The notes beneath the pieces were generated by a model. That model searched no databases and was not told the origin of the DNA. It worked only from the letters and a program-made list of their open reading frames with translations. Of a DNA stretch of 64,000 bases, positions 22,580 through 34,101 are shown one piece after another. Position numbers and translations under genes: made by a program. Source of the stretch: Plantago major (lineage: Eukaryota > Streptophyta > Magnoliopsida > Lamiales > Plantaginaceae); NCBI GenBank assembly GCA_026545765.1, contig CM048844.1:49999401-50063400 (forward strand), in the 5' to 3' direction. Position 1 is the stretch's first letter. Each line of letters begins with the position of its first letter.

Positions 22580-23771
22580 TGATGCGCTAAAAAATTACTA
22601 CTTATAATAACCCAAGTAGAAAAAGCGATTGTTGTAAACAATGCTCTTAACTACAGGATCGTTCTCTCGAGGAATTGATCAAGCCAGTTCAATAGAATAG
22701 ACTCGCTTGTGTTGGTTGTAAACAGATAGTGTGAATAGATTGTGATACTTCAACCCTAGCATAAAATCTAATAATCACAAGACAAGGTAATACCTAGATC
22801 ATGCAACTCTACAAACAATGAAGATAATAAATCCTTTCATGGAGTGTGCTGATACGAGAGGACCAATTAAGGTTACCTAGTCGCAGATCATCGCCCTGCT
22901 ATTGCTAGTTCAACCAAATAAGGGCTACAAGTACGTAATCACTACAAAAAGCCTGTCACTAGCTATGCAATGGTACGGATATAGCCTAATTAATGATAAC
23001 GATACTAACAAGTTCACACCGATACAATATGCAGTTTGTAATCAGAGGTAACAACCTGTCACGTACAAAATAAATAAGTAATTGTACGATGGATACCTGG
23101 ATACATCTAGGACAAGAGATCGTCTGAAAGGAAATATACTTCAATTAAAAGAGAGACTGAATCTCTAGATTGTTTACAATGCTTGAATTTAAAGAGAATA
23201 TAACTAGAAGGTATGAAGATATCCAAAAACTACTGGATACAAGTGTCCTATTTATAGGACCAAGGAAGTAGAAAATTTGAATTAATGGAAAAAAATTGCC
23301 AGAAATTATGCATTGAATTGGTCTTGGCAGTGCTCACCGCGGTGAGCTTCTCCTTTGGTACCAGCTCGCCGCGGTCTCGTCCTCTGCGAATCAATTCTCA
23401 TTCTATTCAGCCTTCTGGACCGCGGTAAGCCTCCGTGTTGATGGAGCTCACCGCAGTGAGGTACATATTCGGAAAACCTTCCATTTCCCCACTTCTTCCT
23501 ATTTCCACTCCCTTTTCTCAACCTCCATGTCACCACCTTGGAGTAATGGCCCACTACTTGGCCTTGTGTGCTTCTAGAAGCTTTGAAAAAGCTTTATTTT
23601 GCACATTGGTCCTCCATCTTCTTGCCTTTTCCTAAAAACACCTAAAAAAGTACAAAAACACACAAAATACCCAAACGTGAAAATGAACTAAAATACTAAT
23701 AAAAATGCTATAAGACATAACAAAATACGGTTAAAAAAGACTAAATGAGTCGTTAAAATATCGACTCATCA
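22580..23771 (-). repeat. Element E 3' LTR
   Basis: The interior of this LTR carries four copies of a palindromic CCGCGG-centred word between 23333 and 23460 (GCTCACCGCGGTGAGC, CTCGCCGCGGTCTCG, GGACCGCGGTAAGC, GCTCACCGCAGTGAG). The rest is AT-rich. A 1.2-kb LTR with no coding sequence. Confidence 0.62.
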
Positions 23772-23980
23772 AACTCCCCAAATCGAACCTTTGCTCGTGC
23801 TCGAGCAAACAAGACTCTAAAACGTCCTATAAAATAAAAAACACATAGGCACGACACAACACGGAAGAGTTCAATCAACAAGCTACCGGAACAACTATTG
23901 CAAGAGTCAAGCCCAAAACTGATGTAAACTTGTATCCCCTTAATGTTGGCAAGTAGCTTAGCAAAGATCACAATTGAAAA
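22580..23980 (-). mobile_element. Element E: 3' LTR, polypurine tract and start of interior of an LTR retroelement
   Basis: 22580-23771 has TGATG...CATCA ends (1,192 bp). Immediately to its right, read on the minus strand, is TTTGGGGAGTT, a polypurine tract, so this is a 3' LTR of a minus-strand element and not a solo LTR. The following interior to 23980 has no recognisable coding. At 23980/23981 it is interrupted by Copia-C. The family is not identified; the order could be Gypsy or a non-coding derivative. Confidence 0.62.
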
Positions 23981-24778
23981 TGTATGGACCGGGATTTGGT
24001 ATAATGTACACAAGTGTATTCAGTATACCAAAGAACACTATTGAACAATGTCTTCGATATACTGTAACAAACAGTGTATTTAACTATATTAGTTAAACAC
24101 ACTAACACTAAAGCTAATCTATCAAGCAATTCAAGCACAGCGGAATAAAAAGAACACCAAGTATGGTTTCTAGAAGGTTAATATATTATAACCTTCCGAG
24201 CCTCAAGGCAAAAGAATTCACTATGATAATATAATGAATTACAAAAGCACTAAGCAGTTGGATTGAACTAAGTATCCTAGTCTAGAAGAAAAACTAGACA
24301 AAGCCTAGAAAATTGTCAAAGACGTGAGGTGTTATGAATACACTCGGAGACTGTTCTAACTCACGTAATTGACTGAACTAACTTCTGGCTGTATTTATAG
24401 GTTTACATTGAAGAATAGACCAGAAGGTAAGTTCATATTTGCTGCATCAAATCTTGAATTGAATTCATTGGGAAATCTTCTCTAAGATCTTTACTAAGCT
24501 CTTCTCTTCAATAAGGAAAGTATTTGTTCTTGCAATATTTGCTTTCCTTATTTCTTCTTGCTTCACATGCTTTCTTTCCTCTTCGATTGCTTTCCATATC
24601 TCATCGATTGCTTTCCTTCTTCCTTGATATTCTTAACTGATTTTGAACCTGCACAATAACAACCAAAATCGTGGAATCTAATTAGGTGAATAAAGGCAAA
24701 ATATAAAATAGAAAGAGTCAAGTGCAATATGCAGTCTGATAGTGTTGTGAAAACACCGACTGAACAATTGCACTTTCA
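23981..24778 (-). repeat. Copia-C 3' LTR (about 798 bp)
   Basis: On the plus strand it starts TGTATGGACCGGG and ends ATTGCACTTTCA. The right end is fixed by the adjacent polypurine tract (minus-strand AAAGGGAGAA, 24779-24790). The left end was chosen for TG and its likeness to the start of the Copia-D LTR (TGTTAGAACTTAGGATCCCG). Confidence 0.65.
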
Positions 24779-24790
24779 TTCTCTCCCTTT

Positions 24791-25042
24791 TTGCCTTTCT
24801 TCACAAGACATCACTTGCAGATAAACATTAGTTTTGAACTGAACAATACTCCCCCCTGAATAACAGAAGTCATACCTACTTAAATACTTAGCAAAATAAG
24901 TAGTAGTTCAAGTGGCTTAGTTACATCCCAGACTAACCTACAGGGAACAGACTCCCTTGTCAAAATAAGCAGTGTTCAAAAATAGTTAAGATAGATAATC
25001 AGCATATGAACAAAAGAAAGCAATTAAAACAGCAGAAAACAG
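24791..25042 (-). other. Copia-C spacer between accessory ORF and 3' LTR
   Basis: Non-coding; a second CT-rich run (ACTCCCCCCTGAATAAC near 24851) reads as an additional polypurine tract on the minus strand. Multiple polypurine tracts near the 3' end have been described for Sireviruses. Confidence 0.5.
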
Positions 25043-26354
25043 GTTTATTCTGCATCATCTTCATCTTCTCCCCCTTCTTGTGTAGAAAGCAAAACCTCCA
25101 TTTCTTCCAGGGATCTCTGAAGGACCAAGAGTTCCTCATTCTTCTCAGCAATCTCCCTTTCTTCGTCTGATATCTGTTGCTTGAGGAGATCCACTTCAAC
25201 CTGTAGACTGGGTGTAATATCAACACCAGAGCCAGAGGCTGCAAAAGGTCTAATACCCAGGGAAGATCATGGACCCTAATGCCAAACACCATCACCTTAG
25301 CTATCTTCATCACCTGAGTATTCTCTATCACCACTTCCTTCTCATTGGGTGTTCAAATCCTTGATCCACTAAAATCTTGTAGATAAGACAGGGAAATGGA
25401 AGAATATTCTTGGTGCCTTTCTTATGTGGGCAAGCACAGATGGTGGCAAACACTCGAGAAGCGAGATCAACAGGAATACCTTTCACCAGTTTGTATAATA
25501 GGATTCCAAGTTCACTGGTAAGGTAGGAGGGATTAGAGGAGGGTACCTAGTTATTGATGGCTATCTTCTGCAGCACTCCACAGAGAGAGGTTACATTCAC
25601 AAGTTTCAGCTTAGCAGACCATTGGTGAGCCTTCCACCACTTACAACATTCATCACCTCATTCATATCCAATTTCTCATCATTCTCATCCTCATCAACTT
25701 CACTCAAACCCCATGCAGTATTTATCAAGGCAGGACTAAAATCATATATTTTTCCACGCACAAAAGCCATATAATACTTGGGGGAAAGGGGATTGTCACA
25801 GTGCACAAACATATTGCAATAAAACTCTTTTACCACGTCAGCAACATATGAACCAGACTCAGAAATAGATCCAAGAATACCGCTGCTAGTGAGAAAATCA
25901 AACAGCCTATACAGCTTGAAATCACCCTCATGCATAACTTTTTCAACCCAAAATTTTCTTTTACCTAGGGTTTTCCACTTGACACTAATCTCCTTTGTTT
26001 CGAATCTAGCATTAAAAGCAGGAGATTTAAAGTGGAGCAATACCTCAGGATCAATTGGAGTACCATCATCAGACTCCTTAGCATCATCAATGTCGAAATC
26101 CACAATCTCCAGATTCTGCGCAGGTGGGCTGGAAGCCACAAAATCGGGCCTTTCGGTTCCGATATCCTTACTCTCCAAAGTAGAGGAAGGAGGGGTAGAG
26201 ATGATGTGGGGTTGACTTGGTTGCTTGGTTGTGCATGAGCCTTCTTCTTCTTCTTCGACCCAGAATTAAGTCGTTTCCACCGGAGCAATTTAGGGCCAAG
26301 TCCCCAACTAGGGTTCCGCCTACCAGATTTCTGTGAGCGGGAAAGGGGAGCCAT
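25043..26354 (-). pseudogene. Copia-C accessory ORF (plant-transposon-protein type), frameshifted
   Basis: Lies downstream of pol and in the same direction. From the ATG at 26354 a Lys-rich start (MAPLSRSQKSGRR) switches frame near 26270 into the main part (to 25606). That part includes VLLHFKSPAFNARFE, VADVVKEFYCNMFVH and AFVRGKIYDFSPALINTAWGL. The EFY and VRGK..DFS..IN..(Y/W)GL pattern is that of the 'putative plant transposon protein' domain (Transposase_32, as I recall). The end, ISDEEREIAEKNEELLVLQR to a stop at 25043, is a predicted coiled coil in a further frame. It may be a gag-like or RNA-binding protein; function unknown. Copia-B has a related ORF at the same place. Confidence 0.62.
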
Positions 26355-27438
26355 TGAGATGGGTGGTATTTTGTAGTTGAAAGATCGTGGGTGAGAGAAG
26401 GGAAGAGAGGGAGTTTGAATTATTATGAGGAGAGGGAATTGGAGAATGGGCGGTTAAGTACACGGAAAGGGTGTAATTTAGGAAAAGTAGGTTTAGGTCA
26501 TGGGCTTGAGAGTGTTGGGCCTGGTTTGTGGGTTTGTGTGGCTATGGATCAATAGCCATGTATCTAAGACAAATCTTTTAGTCCAATCAATCCGGTACAT
26601 CAACCTGTAACACAAGTTAGTACTCAAAATAGCTGTACATAAACATGAGAGTTAGAAAACATAAAATCTTTAAGGGTGAGATAATTTAAAATTTAAGAAA
26701 TAATCTGGACTCATGGTACAATTCGATTCAAAACAACATATTTCTTAAATAAAGTTGCCCAAAAAGATTTTCTCACTCCCCCTAAACACTTACCAGACTC
26801 AAGTCCTCTCAAGACCTAGACCTATATGATATGTATATGCAAAGTGACCTACATGGTGCAAAGAAAGCAGTGTTGCAAATACACAGAGTAATCTATGGTG
26901 TTATCAGAACACCCAGGTGAACAGCTCAAGTAGACTCATCAGAAAACTTTTATTGTACAACTCAACAACCTTTTTTAGTGCAAAAAACAACTGGGTGGTA
27001 CTCTTATTTGATATGATTACCCACTGAATGCAGGAAGCTGGAACCCCATACACCCCAGTAGCAATACAAAATCTTCGGCAACACAGGTGAGCACATAGGA
27101 CTGAATGAAAGCAGCCTGAACCCCATACACCCCAGTATCCCAATGCATACTCATTTGATGTGTCACTTTTATAGAGACAACCTCAAGTCAATACCAACAC
27201 TGAATGCAGGCAACTGGAGCCCCATACACCCCAGTGTCAGTCTATACTTTATCTGGCTATCCCATATTTCCAAAACACATGCACACTTATTTAGTCGAGG
27301 AGAGACCTTTTATTATTCCTTTCAGAGTCAACCACTATTAGCTACACCAAGGATTATCAGAACCCATAGAAATACTCAGGTAATGCAATCTACAGTGTTA
27401 GCCAATGGTGTTATGGCAACACTTGAATGTTCACGATC
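26355..27438 (-). other. Copia-C non-coding stretch between RNase H and accessory ORF
   Basis: No coding. It contains three copies of CCCCATACACCCCAGT (27044-27060, about 27120 and 27220), each preceded by an ACTGAATG..-AGC-.TG(G/A) stretch, at spacings of about 80 and 100 bp. GTGTT/AACAC inverted words occur near 26899 and 27408. Confidence 0.6.
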
Positions 27439-28371
27439 TCAGACAACACACATACCAAGAGAATTCCTCAATCTGAAGAATCTCTCACTATCTAAAGATT
27501 TGACAAATATATCAACAAAATGATGTGTGGTCTCTATATGTTCTATGATAATTGTCTTAGCATCAACCAAATCTCTTAAGAAATGATGTTTAATATCAAA
27601 GTGTTTGGTTCTAGGATGCTGTGCAGGATTTTTAGATATTTTTATGGCGCTCAGATAATCACAGAACATTTGGAGGGTGTCACTCTTTAAATTATAGTCA
27701 TGTAACATATGTTTAAGCCATACTATCTGGGTTACACAACTTCCTGCTACTATGTACTCGGACTCAGCAGTGGAAAGAGACACGCAATTTTGTTTCTTAC
27801 TGTACCAAGAGACCAAATTATCACCTAAATAAAAACACCCACCACTTGTGGATTTTCTGTTGTCTAAGTCTCTGGCCCAGTCAGAATCACTAAACCCAAC
27901 TAAGTTAGAGTTAGTATATCTTGAGTAACATATGCCCAAGTTTGCTGTCCCAGAGATGTACTTCAAGATCTTCTTGACAGCATTAAGGTGAGAAGTGTGG
28001 GGGTCTGCCTGGTACCTGGCACAAACACAAACTGCATACATATTGTTAGGACGGGTTGCTGAGAGATACAACAGGCTTCCTATCATGGACCTGTACAGTG
28101 TAGTTTCAACACTATCTCCAGTATCATCCTTTGAAAGTTTAGTACTTGCAGACATGGAAGTTTTGCTAGGTTTTGAACTTTCCAAACTGAATCTCTTAAC
28201 CAGATTCCTAGCATACTTCTCCTGGGAAAGAAACAGACCATCTTGTTGCTGTTTCACTTGTAGACCTAAAAAGAATGTTAGCTCTCCAATCATACTCATC
28301 TCGAAGGTACCTATCATAGAGCTAACAAACTCAGGGGATGTGGTAAACATACACACACACAATTTTACCAT
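27439..28371 (-). pseudogene. Copia-C RT C-terminus and RNase H
   Basis: A 310-codon open frame. It begins with junk (MVKLCVCMFTTSPEFV) and enters Copia RT at FEMSMIGELTFFLGLQVKQ. After KILKYISGTANLGICY comes the RNase H with LVGFSDSDWARDLDNRKSTS, STAESEYIVAGSCVTQIVWL, MFCDYLSAI and RTKHFDIKHHFLRD. The fingers and the catalytic YVDD of RT are missing, removed by a deletion between 28371 and 28430. CDNLSAI has become CDYLSAI and DIFTKPL has become DIFVKSL, further decay. Confidence 0.85.
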
Positions 28372-28429
28372 GTGTCGATAGTCGACTCGTGCTTTGCGCC
28401 TGGTGTGTACTCCATCAGTTAGTTACCAA

Positions 28430-29148
28430 TCACTTGAGTGACAGGATGATCCTTTCTGATTTGGTAGGTGGATCTTGTCTACCTTCTGTATCTCCTACTT
28501 GTTCTTCTGATTCAGCATATGACTCTTTTGGTGTATGAAGAACATCGACAGGTGTAGTGCGAACACTGGTGTCTTCTGCTTCATTGTTATCAGGTGTGTG
28601 TGGAACACAGTTGGCAGAATCAACTTCTCTTCTTTGTGGCTCTTGAGCTAAAGTTCCTGTGTCTACTGCTCTAGGTATAGGAACATATTCTACTTCTTTT
28701 GTACCTGTTTCAGCGACAAGTTCTCCTGCAACACTAGTAGAATCATCAAATACAACATTGGCTGACTCTTGAACGGTCTTTAACCTTGGATTATACATCC
28801 TGTAGGCATGATTGTCTTTAACCAAAGATATGATAGTATTTCAAGTTGGGTTTCTTATTCTTTAGCAGTTTATAAGGAGTTTTAGAAGTGCCAGGCCTGA
28901 GATAGACCCTGTTAATGATGTGACAAACAGTAGTCAAGGCTTCAGCCCAGAGTCTCTTTGAGACATTTATAGAGTTCAGCATCACTCTAGCCATTTCCTG
29001 TAAAGTGCGATTCTTGCACTCAACTATTCCATTTTGCTGAGATGTCTTAGGAGCAGAGAACGCATGATAGATACCATGTGTATCACAGATTTGAACAAAT
29101 TTCTGGTTCTCAAACTCCTTGCCATGATCAGACCTAATACGATTCACA
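28430..29148 (-). pseudogene. Copia-C integrase C-terminal half and linker, cut by Copia-B
   Basis: From 29148 leftwards: NRIRSDHGKEFENQKF (the second catalytic Asp), GIYHAFSAPKTSQQNGIVE (catalytic Glu), then RTLQEMARVMLN and the end of the domain. A frameshift near 28820 leads to the Ser/Glu-rich integrase-RT linker (28430-28825). The first catalytic Asp lies in the part displaced beyond 59594. Integrase of this copy is destroyed by the insertion. Confidence 0.82.
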
Positions 29149-30790
29149 TGTTAGGAATATCTGTTTAGATTTTGATCAGCAATCTAATGACTTATCTTAG
29201 CTCAGAAAGGTGGTTAGTACTCTTGGTTCACTTGAACACTGTAAAAGAGGAAACTCACTAAGTATGATAGTCTAGCAAATCTTGTATAGGATGTTAGGTC
29301 TCGAAATGTAATTTTTATTTTCTAAAGAAGACCAAGAAGAAGACTTCCAGCAGGAAAAGTTCAACGGATTTGAAGATTTGAAGACTGCACAAGATTGCTG
29401 AAGACAAAGGTTTTTCAGATACCTATGTCCAGATATCTTGAAGAAACAAGTGTTACGAAACACAAGTGTTGCAAAAGATATCTGAGAATAAAAGGTTTTT
29501 GAGATGAGGAAAGTGCCCACAGATATCTACACTCAGATACCTTGGATATAAACTATGTTTCTGAAAAAGAAATATTTTATAACAAAGTTGTTTCAACAAA
29601 TGGTATCTGGAGTTGTGATAATCGATGGAAAAGAACATGCAAAGTTTCAGAAAACTCTGATTGTATAAAGATCTCTGATACCATGCATAGTTAGTTGGCA
29701 CTCTGAGACAAAATATAGTAGCATGCATTAAATGCGTGACAGTAAATGTCTCGAACAAAACGGTAGCTTCAAGAAGAAGACAAACTGCTTTCTGATTATA
29801 TTCAGATATCAATAGTTTGAATTTGATTTAAGCCTAACGGATACTATTCAAACGGCACTCAAATTCATGTATAAATATCAACACTTAGACAGCTTGAGAA
29901 CACACAGAACATTGAACTTACATTGAATACTCACACACAAGCTCTCTCAAGCAAACTACTTACCTTCAAGCTTTCTGTTGCGACCAAAGCTCTTGATTCT
30001 AAGTAGCACAAAAGTTCTAAGTGTCCTGATCCTTAACAACTATTGTTATCTGTGAAGGAGTTGAACTAAGATTTCATATCTAAGATTCATTCTCTGGAAC
30101 ACTTGCAATAGACTTGGGCCAGTAGAGAACAAGATACCATACATTGAAAAGTGTATTAAGTATACTTGATTAATAGAGCTATCTGAATAACTGAATAAGT
30201 TATTTTAGAAGCTCACCTGACAAACAAACCTAAAACCAACACCATATTCGGCATGGAGTATAGGAAGTACTTAGTTTGGGAAACTAAGGAATAACTCCAA
30301 GGTTCTTGTGAGCATGTGAAGTACTTAGCTTGGGAAGCTAAGGAATAGCTCAAAAAGGTTTCTGAGTACAGGAAGTACTTGGCTGTGAAAGTCGGGGAAT
30401 AACTCAGGGGGAACACTTGGTTGGGAACCTAGTGTATTTAGGAATCAAGAGAAGATATCTGTAAGGTTAACTCATTTATCTGTCTTAGTGGATTCTAGGT
30501 CTGAGAAAGGCCGAAGTGGATTAGTTGAAGGATTACGCCACCTTCAGATACCACTATAAAAAGACTTGTGTTATTTACTTTCTGCAATTTATTAATTGCT
30601 TTACTTATCTTGCAAAGTACTTACACACATCTTGCTGAGCACGTGCACTTATCACATAAAAGTCTTCCGCTCTCTGAAATTAAGTATCAGATATCTACAC
30701 AGATATCTGAGAAATTGTGTTTATCGACAAAAGTTTTAAAAGACTATTCACCCCCCCTAGTCTTTTACTTTGCCGTTATCTGGACCAACA
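29149..30790 (+). repeat. Copia-B 5' LTR (1,642 bp)
   Basis: TGTTAGGAATAT ... TCTGGACCAACA. It contains a TATA box at 29870-29877, several AGATATCT palindromes, and three copies of a GAAGTACTTAG(T/C)TTGGGAA-like unit with AAGGAATA(A/G)CTC between 30260 and 30410. A C-run at 30751-30757 precedes the end. Confidence 0.95.
29870..29877 (+). promoter_or_regulatory. Copia-B 5' LTR TATA box
   Basis: TATAAATA, conserved in all three LTRs of this family (2967-2974 inverted, 58668-58675). It probably defines the U3/R border region about 30 bp downstream. Confidence 0.62.
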
Positions 30791-30792
30791 AG

Positions 30793-30804
30793 TGGTATCA
30801 GAGC
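30793..30804 (+). other. Copia-B primer binding site
   Basis: TGGTATCAGAGC, complementary to the 3' end of initiator tRNA-Met, two bases after the LTR. Confidence 0.95.
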
Positions 30805-30908
30805 AGGAGGTTCCCAAGCCTTCAGCACTGAACCTAGATCCCAGATAAGTGCTCACTAACTGCTTTTCACCTACACTTGATTCGTTTGTTTAGTGTGTTT
30901 GCTGCAAG

Positions 30909-33349
30909 ATGTCTTTAAGTGACGCCCCAATTCTCAAGCCAGAGAATTATGAAAAATGGAAGAACAACATGATGCTCCACGTAGAAGCCATCAGTGACGA
31001 AATGATCGAAGTAATAAAGAATGGCCCAATAGTCATATAACAACTCAAACAAGTCATAGAGGTTTCTAATGGTAGAGACAGAGAACAAAGCGATGGGTCT
31101 TCACAGACAGATGCGTTAACCAGTGGGAGACCTACCAGTCAAGTTATTTACGAACCAAAGCCCAGAGAGCTCTGGACATCGGAAGATGCCAAGAGAAATC
31201 GACTGGATGGTCAGGCTCGTAATATCATCATACGTTCTACTCTAGAGCACATACAGTGTAAACTGTGGGGTGCAAAAACGGCGAAAGTGGCCTGCAACTG
31301 ATTATAGAAATCTGTGTTGGCACTGAGAAAACAAAGGAAAACAAGTTCGAAGCTTTGAAGCTCAAATTCCAAAACTTTAAACAAGGTCCCACAGAGACTC
31401 TTGAAGAACTAGATTTCCGGTTTACAACACTTACGAGTGACATGGCTGCACTTGGTGAAAGTAATAGATATGCCCAGTCAGAAAAGATTAAGACTATTGT
31501 GAGAAGTCTAAATCATAACTAGGAACACACAAAATTTTTCTACTTTAACCAATGAATGCCAGATATCACTCCTGTAGAACTTTTCTCTCATTTTGCCACT
31601 GTTGACTATGAGACAACTCAAAGAGAACAAACAACTGAGAAGTTGCAGAATGTCGCTTTAGTTACTCAAGGAACTTCTGAAAAGAAGAAAGGCAAGGAAG
31701 TGACTGAGGATGCTCTTGCTGTAAAGCAAATGGGAAAATATGTCAGTTGAGAAATTGAGAGAAGAAAAGCCAAAGAAAAGCTGAAAAAGCATCTAGGCTC
31801 AAACTACCACCAGTACAAAAATATGCAAGGCTCACTGAACAAGTCGGCTCAGAGAGCATCAAGTACTGAGGAAGCAGAAATCGGAAACGATATCTATTTC
31901 TATTGTCAGAAACCTGGTCATTTCAAGAAGGATTGCCCTGTCCTCAACAAACTAAAGACAGGTGACAAGAAAGATAGAAGAATCTTCAAAAGAAGTCAGA
32001 GAGCTATGCTCACTGAAGAAAGGAAAAAGATTCAAATCCAACTGGATGCTCTAGATATTGAATCTGATTCTGAGGATGAGGATTCAGACGATTCCACACT
32101 GCCTTCCCCAGAAATGTGCGGTGTCTCTCATGAAGTAATTGACTTTGGTCAAAAGAAGAAAGAAGTGTGTGGAATGGCTGAAGAAATCTTTCCAGATATC
32201 TCCAACATTGAACCTTGTCTAATGGCTAATGAGGTAACACATACTTCCTGTTATACTTATGAAAGTGATGAAGAGGGAATCAAAGATCTGGAAAAACTCA
32301 AAAGAGAACTTGATCTCTACGAAAGAGAATTTCTAATGATCCGAGCTAGAGCCGAAAGTTTTGAAGAAGAAAAGAATTCTCTTGAAAAGGAAAATTCTCA
32401 ATTAATCAAGATATCTGAGAAAAAGGATGCTGAAAATGCATTTCTCAAGGCTCAGATATCTGAGACCGAAAAGTCACATAAAGAAGCAATGGCCAATCTT
32501 CAAAAAAAATGTGAAGATCTTCTTACTGAGAATAAGGAACTCAAAAAGAAAGAACTATCTTTTCAATCTTATGCCAAAGCTAGTGACACTCTTACTGAAG
32601 TACAATCTTATTTAAGAGATCCTTCAGAAAAGAGAGGACTTGGGCTGGACACACACGCAGACAGTTCCACCACTCTGATTAAGAGTAATGAAGGACGAAC
32701 ATTTGTCAGTGCTCAACAAGGTGATTCCCAAACAATCTACAGTATCGGTCAGAAAGCTAAGATTGTCGACAAAGGAAAGGCAGTTGCGACCAAGCCTTTG
32801 TGGGAAAAACAAGTCCAAAAGAAAATTGTGGGAAATGTCTCTGAAAAGAAACATACCACTGAAAAGTGTAATCACCCACAGTGCTATGTCTCTCAAAAAG
32901 GAAAAATTGTAGGAGGTGACAAATTCTCCTATGTCACGTTTTCTGGAAAGAAAATAGACTATCCAGAGACTAGCAAAGCTGCTGAGAAGAGATCTCAGAT
33001 AGCACCAGGTGCTCGGAACGGTATTGGCTATAAAGCCATCGGGAAACAACTTGCTCGTGAATACAAACAAGAGCAAGAACGATGGTTAAAGGCTAGAATT
33101 GCTCACAGCAATTATCAGAAGTGGAAGATAAATCAAGCCACTGAAAATCTGAATGCCAGGGCTAGAAGAAATCTGGCTAGGAAAGCTAAGTTCTTTGAGA
33201 AGACTCAGAAATCTGACAGGTATCTGAAAGCACCAAATGGAGCACCAAGGAACACACCAAGGAAGAAAATAGTTCTTAACAACAATGATACAAATCATTT
33301 AACTAGGATTCCTCCTTATGTTCCTGTTAGGAAAAAAAAAGGTTCCTAA
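30909..33349 (+). pseudogene. Copia-B gag with stops, zinc knuckle and long coiled coil
   Basis: Starts at ATG 30909 (MSLSDAPILKPENYEKWKNN), the same start as Copia-A. Stops interrupt it near 31038, 31300, 31520, 31553 and 31748. The gag core (about 31265-31522; FQNFKQGPTETLEELDFRF) precedes a knuckle, YFYCQKPGHFKKDC, near 31895: Tyr replaces the first Cys ligand. After it comes an acidic stretch, then a Glu/Lys-rich coiled coil (32280-32600) and a basic C-terminus to 33349. The long C-terminal extension after the knuckle is characteristic of this family's gag; its role is unknown. Gag and pol are separated by stops and a frame change near 33350. Confidence 0.85.
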
Positions 33350-33462
33350 GAAATTCATTCAAAAATGGATTCCTACTGGAAGATTATTTAGTCCAGATGG
33401 TTCTATTGTTGGTATGAGAACCTAATCTCCTGTTTCCTGTTTTGTGCAGAACACTCTAGACT

Positions 33463-34101
33463 AATTCAAAGTGGCATTTTGATAGTGGATGTGGGAAGCA
33501 CATGACAGGAGACAAAGCAAATCTGATTGACTACAAAAATTGCAATGATGGACCAATTATCAGGTTTGCTGGAGGAGATGAAAATCCAACCATAGGTTTT
33601 GGCAATTTGAAGTTTGGAGCCCTTACAATCTCTGAAGTACTTCATGTAAAGGGATTGAAATATAATCTTCTAAGCATGAGTCAACTAGTGGACAAAGGGT
33701 ACACTGTCAAGATCAAGTCAAGACTATGTAAAGTGATTGACAATGAGTCAAAGCAGACAGTCTTGGTTCCAAGGCGTAAAGAAAATCTTTATGTTGCTGA
33801 TTGGGCATCCGCCACAACCGAAGAATGTCTCATGGTGAGTCAACTGCCACATCAAGAAAATTGGCTATGGCATAAAAGAATGAGTCACTTGAATTTCAAA
33901 ACCCTGAATAAGCTAGCCAAGAAAGAGTTGGTGGTTGGTTTACCCAAAATGGCATATAGAAAAGAAGGTGTATGCTCAGCTTGCCAAATGGGAAAACAAT
34001 CCAAAACATCTTTCAAGTCTAAAACTAGACATTCCAGTGAAAGGCCACTGCAAATGTTACTCAAGATTTACTTGGGTTGTCTTTCTCAAACACAAATCTG
34101 A
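33463..34101 (+). pseudogene. Copia-B protease and pre-integrase domain
   Basis: Copia polyproteins have protease upstream of integrase. HFDSGCGKHMTGD (about 33480-33510) carries the protease active Asp (DSG). KGLKYNLLSMSQLVDKGY is the conserved end of the protease. WLWHKRMSHLNFKTLNKLAK and GVCSACQMGKQ form the His2-Cys2 integrase N-terminal zinc site (GAG-pre-integrase). The frame then breaks at about 34045 at a deletion into the integrase core. Confidence 0.85.

Larger units (their letters stand above)
23981..29148 (-). mobile_element. Copia-C, 3' segment (Sirevirus-like, deleted)
   Basis: Minus-strand Copia. From left: 3' LTR, polypurine tract, a downstream accessory ORF, a repeat-bearing non-coding part, RNase H plus the end of RT, the integrase-RT linker and part of integrase. 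It is cut at 29148 by Copia-B. The 5-bp duplication tcaca at 29144-29148 is repeated at 59594-59598, and the interrupted integrase frame resumes from there. The 5' part beyond 59657 is separated again by Copia-D. Confidence 0.85.

Noticed and set aside
22580..23771. Solo LTR interpretation of element E
   Set aside because: A polypurine tract and interior DNA follow directly and the flanks (tcggt, aactc) are not a target duplication.
32624..33076. A 150-codon minus-strand frame inside Copia-B gag
   Set aside because: It is the complement of the conserved gag coiled-coil and basic region, with no independent evidence.
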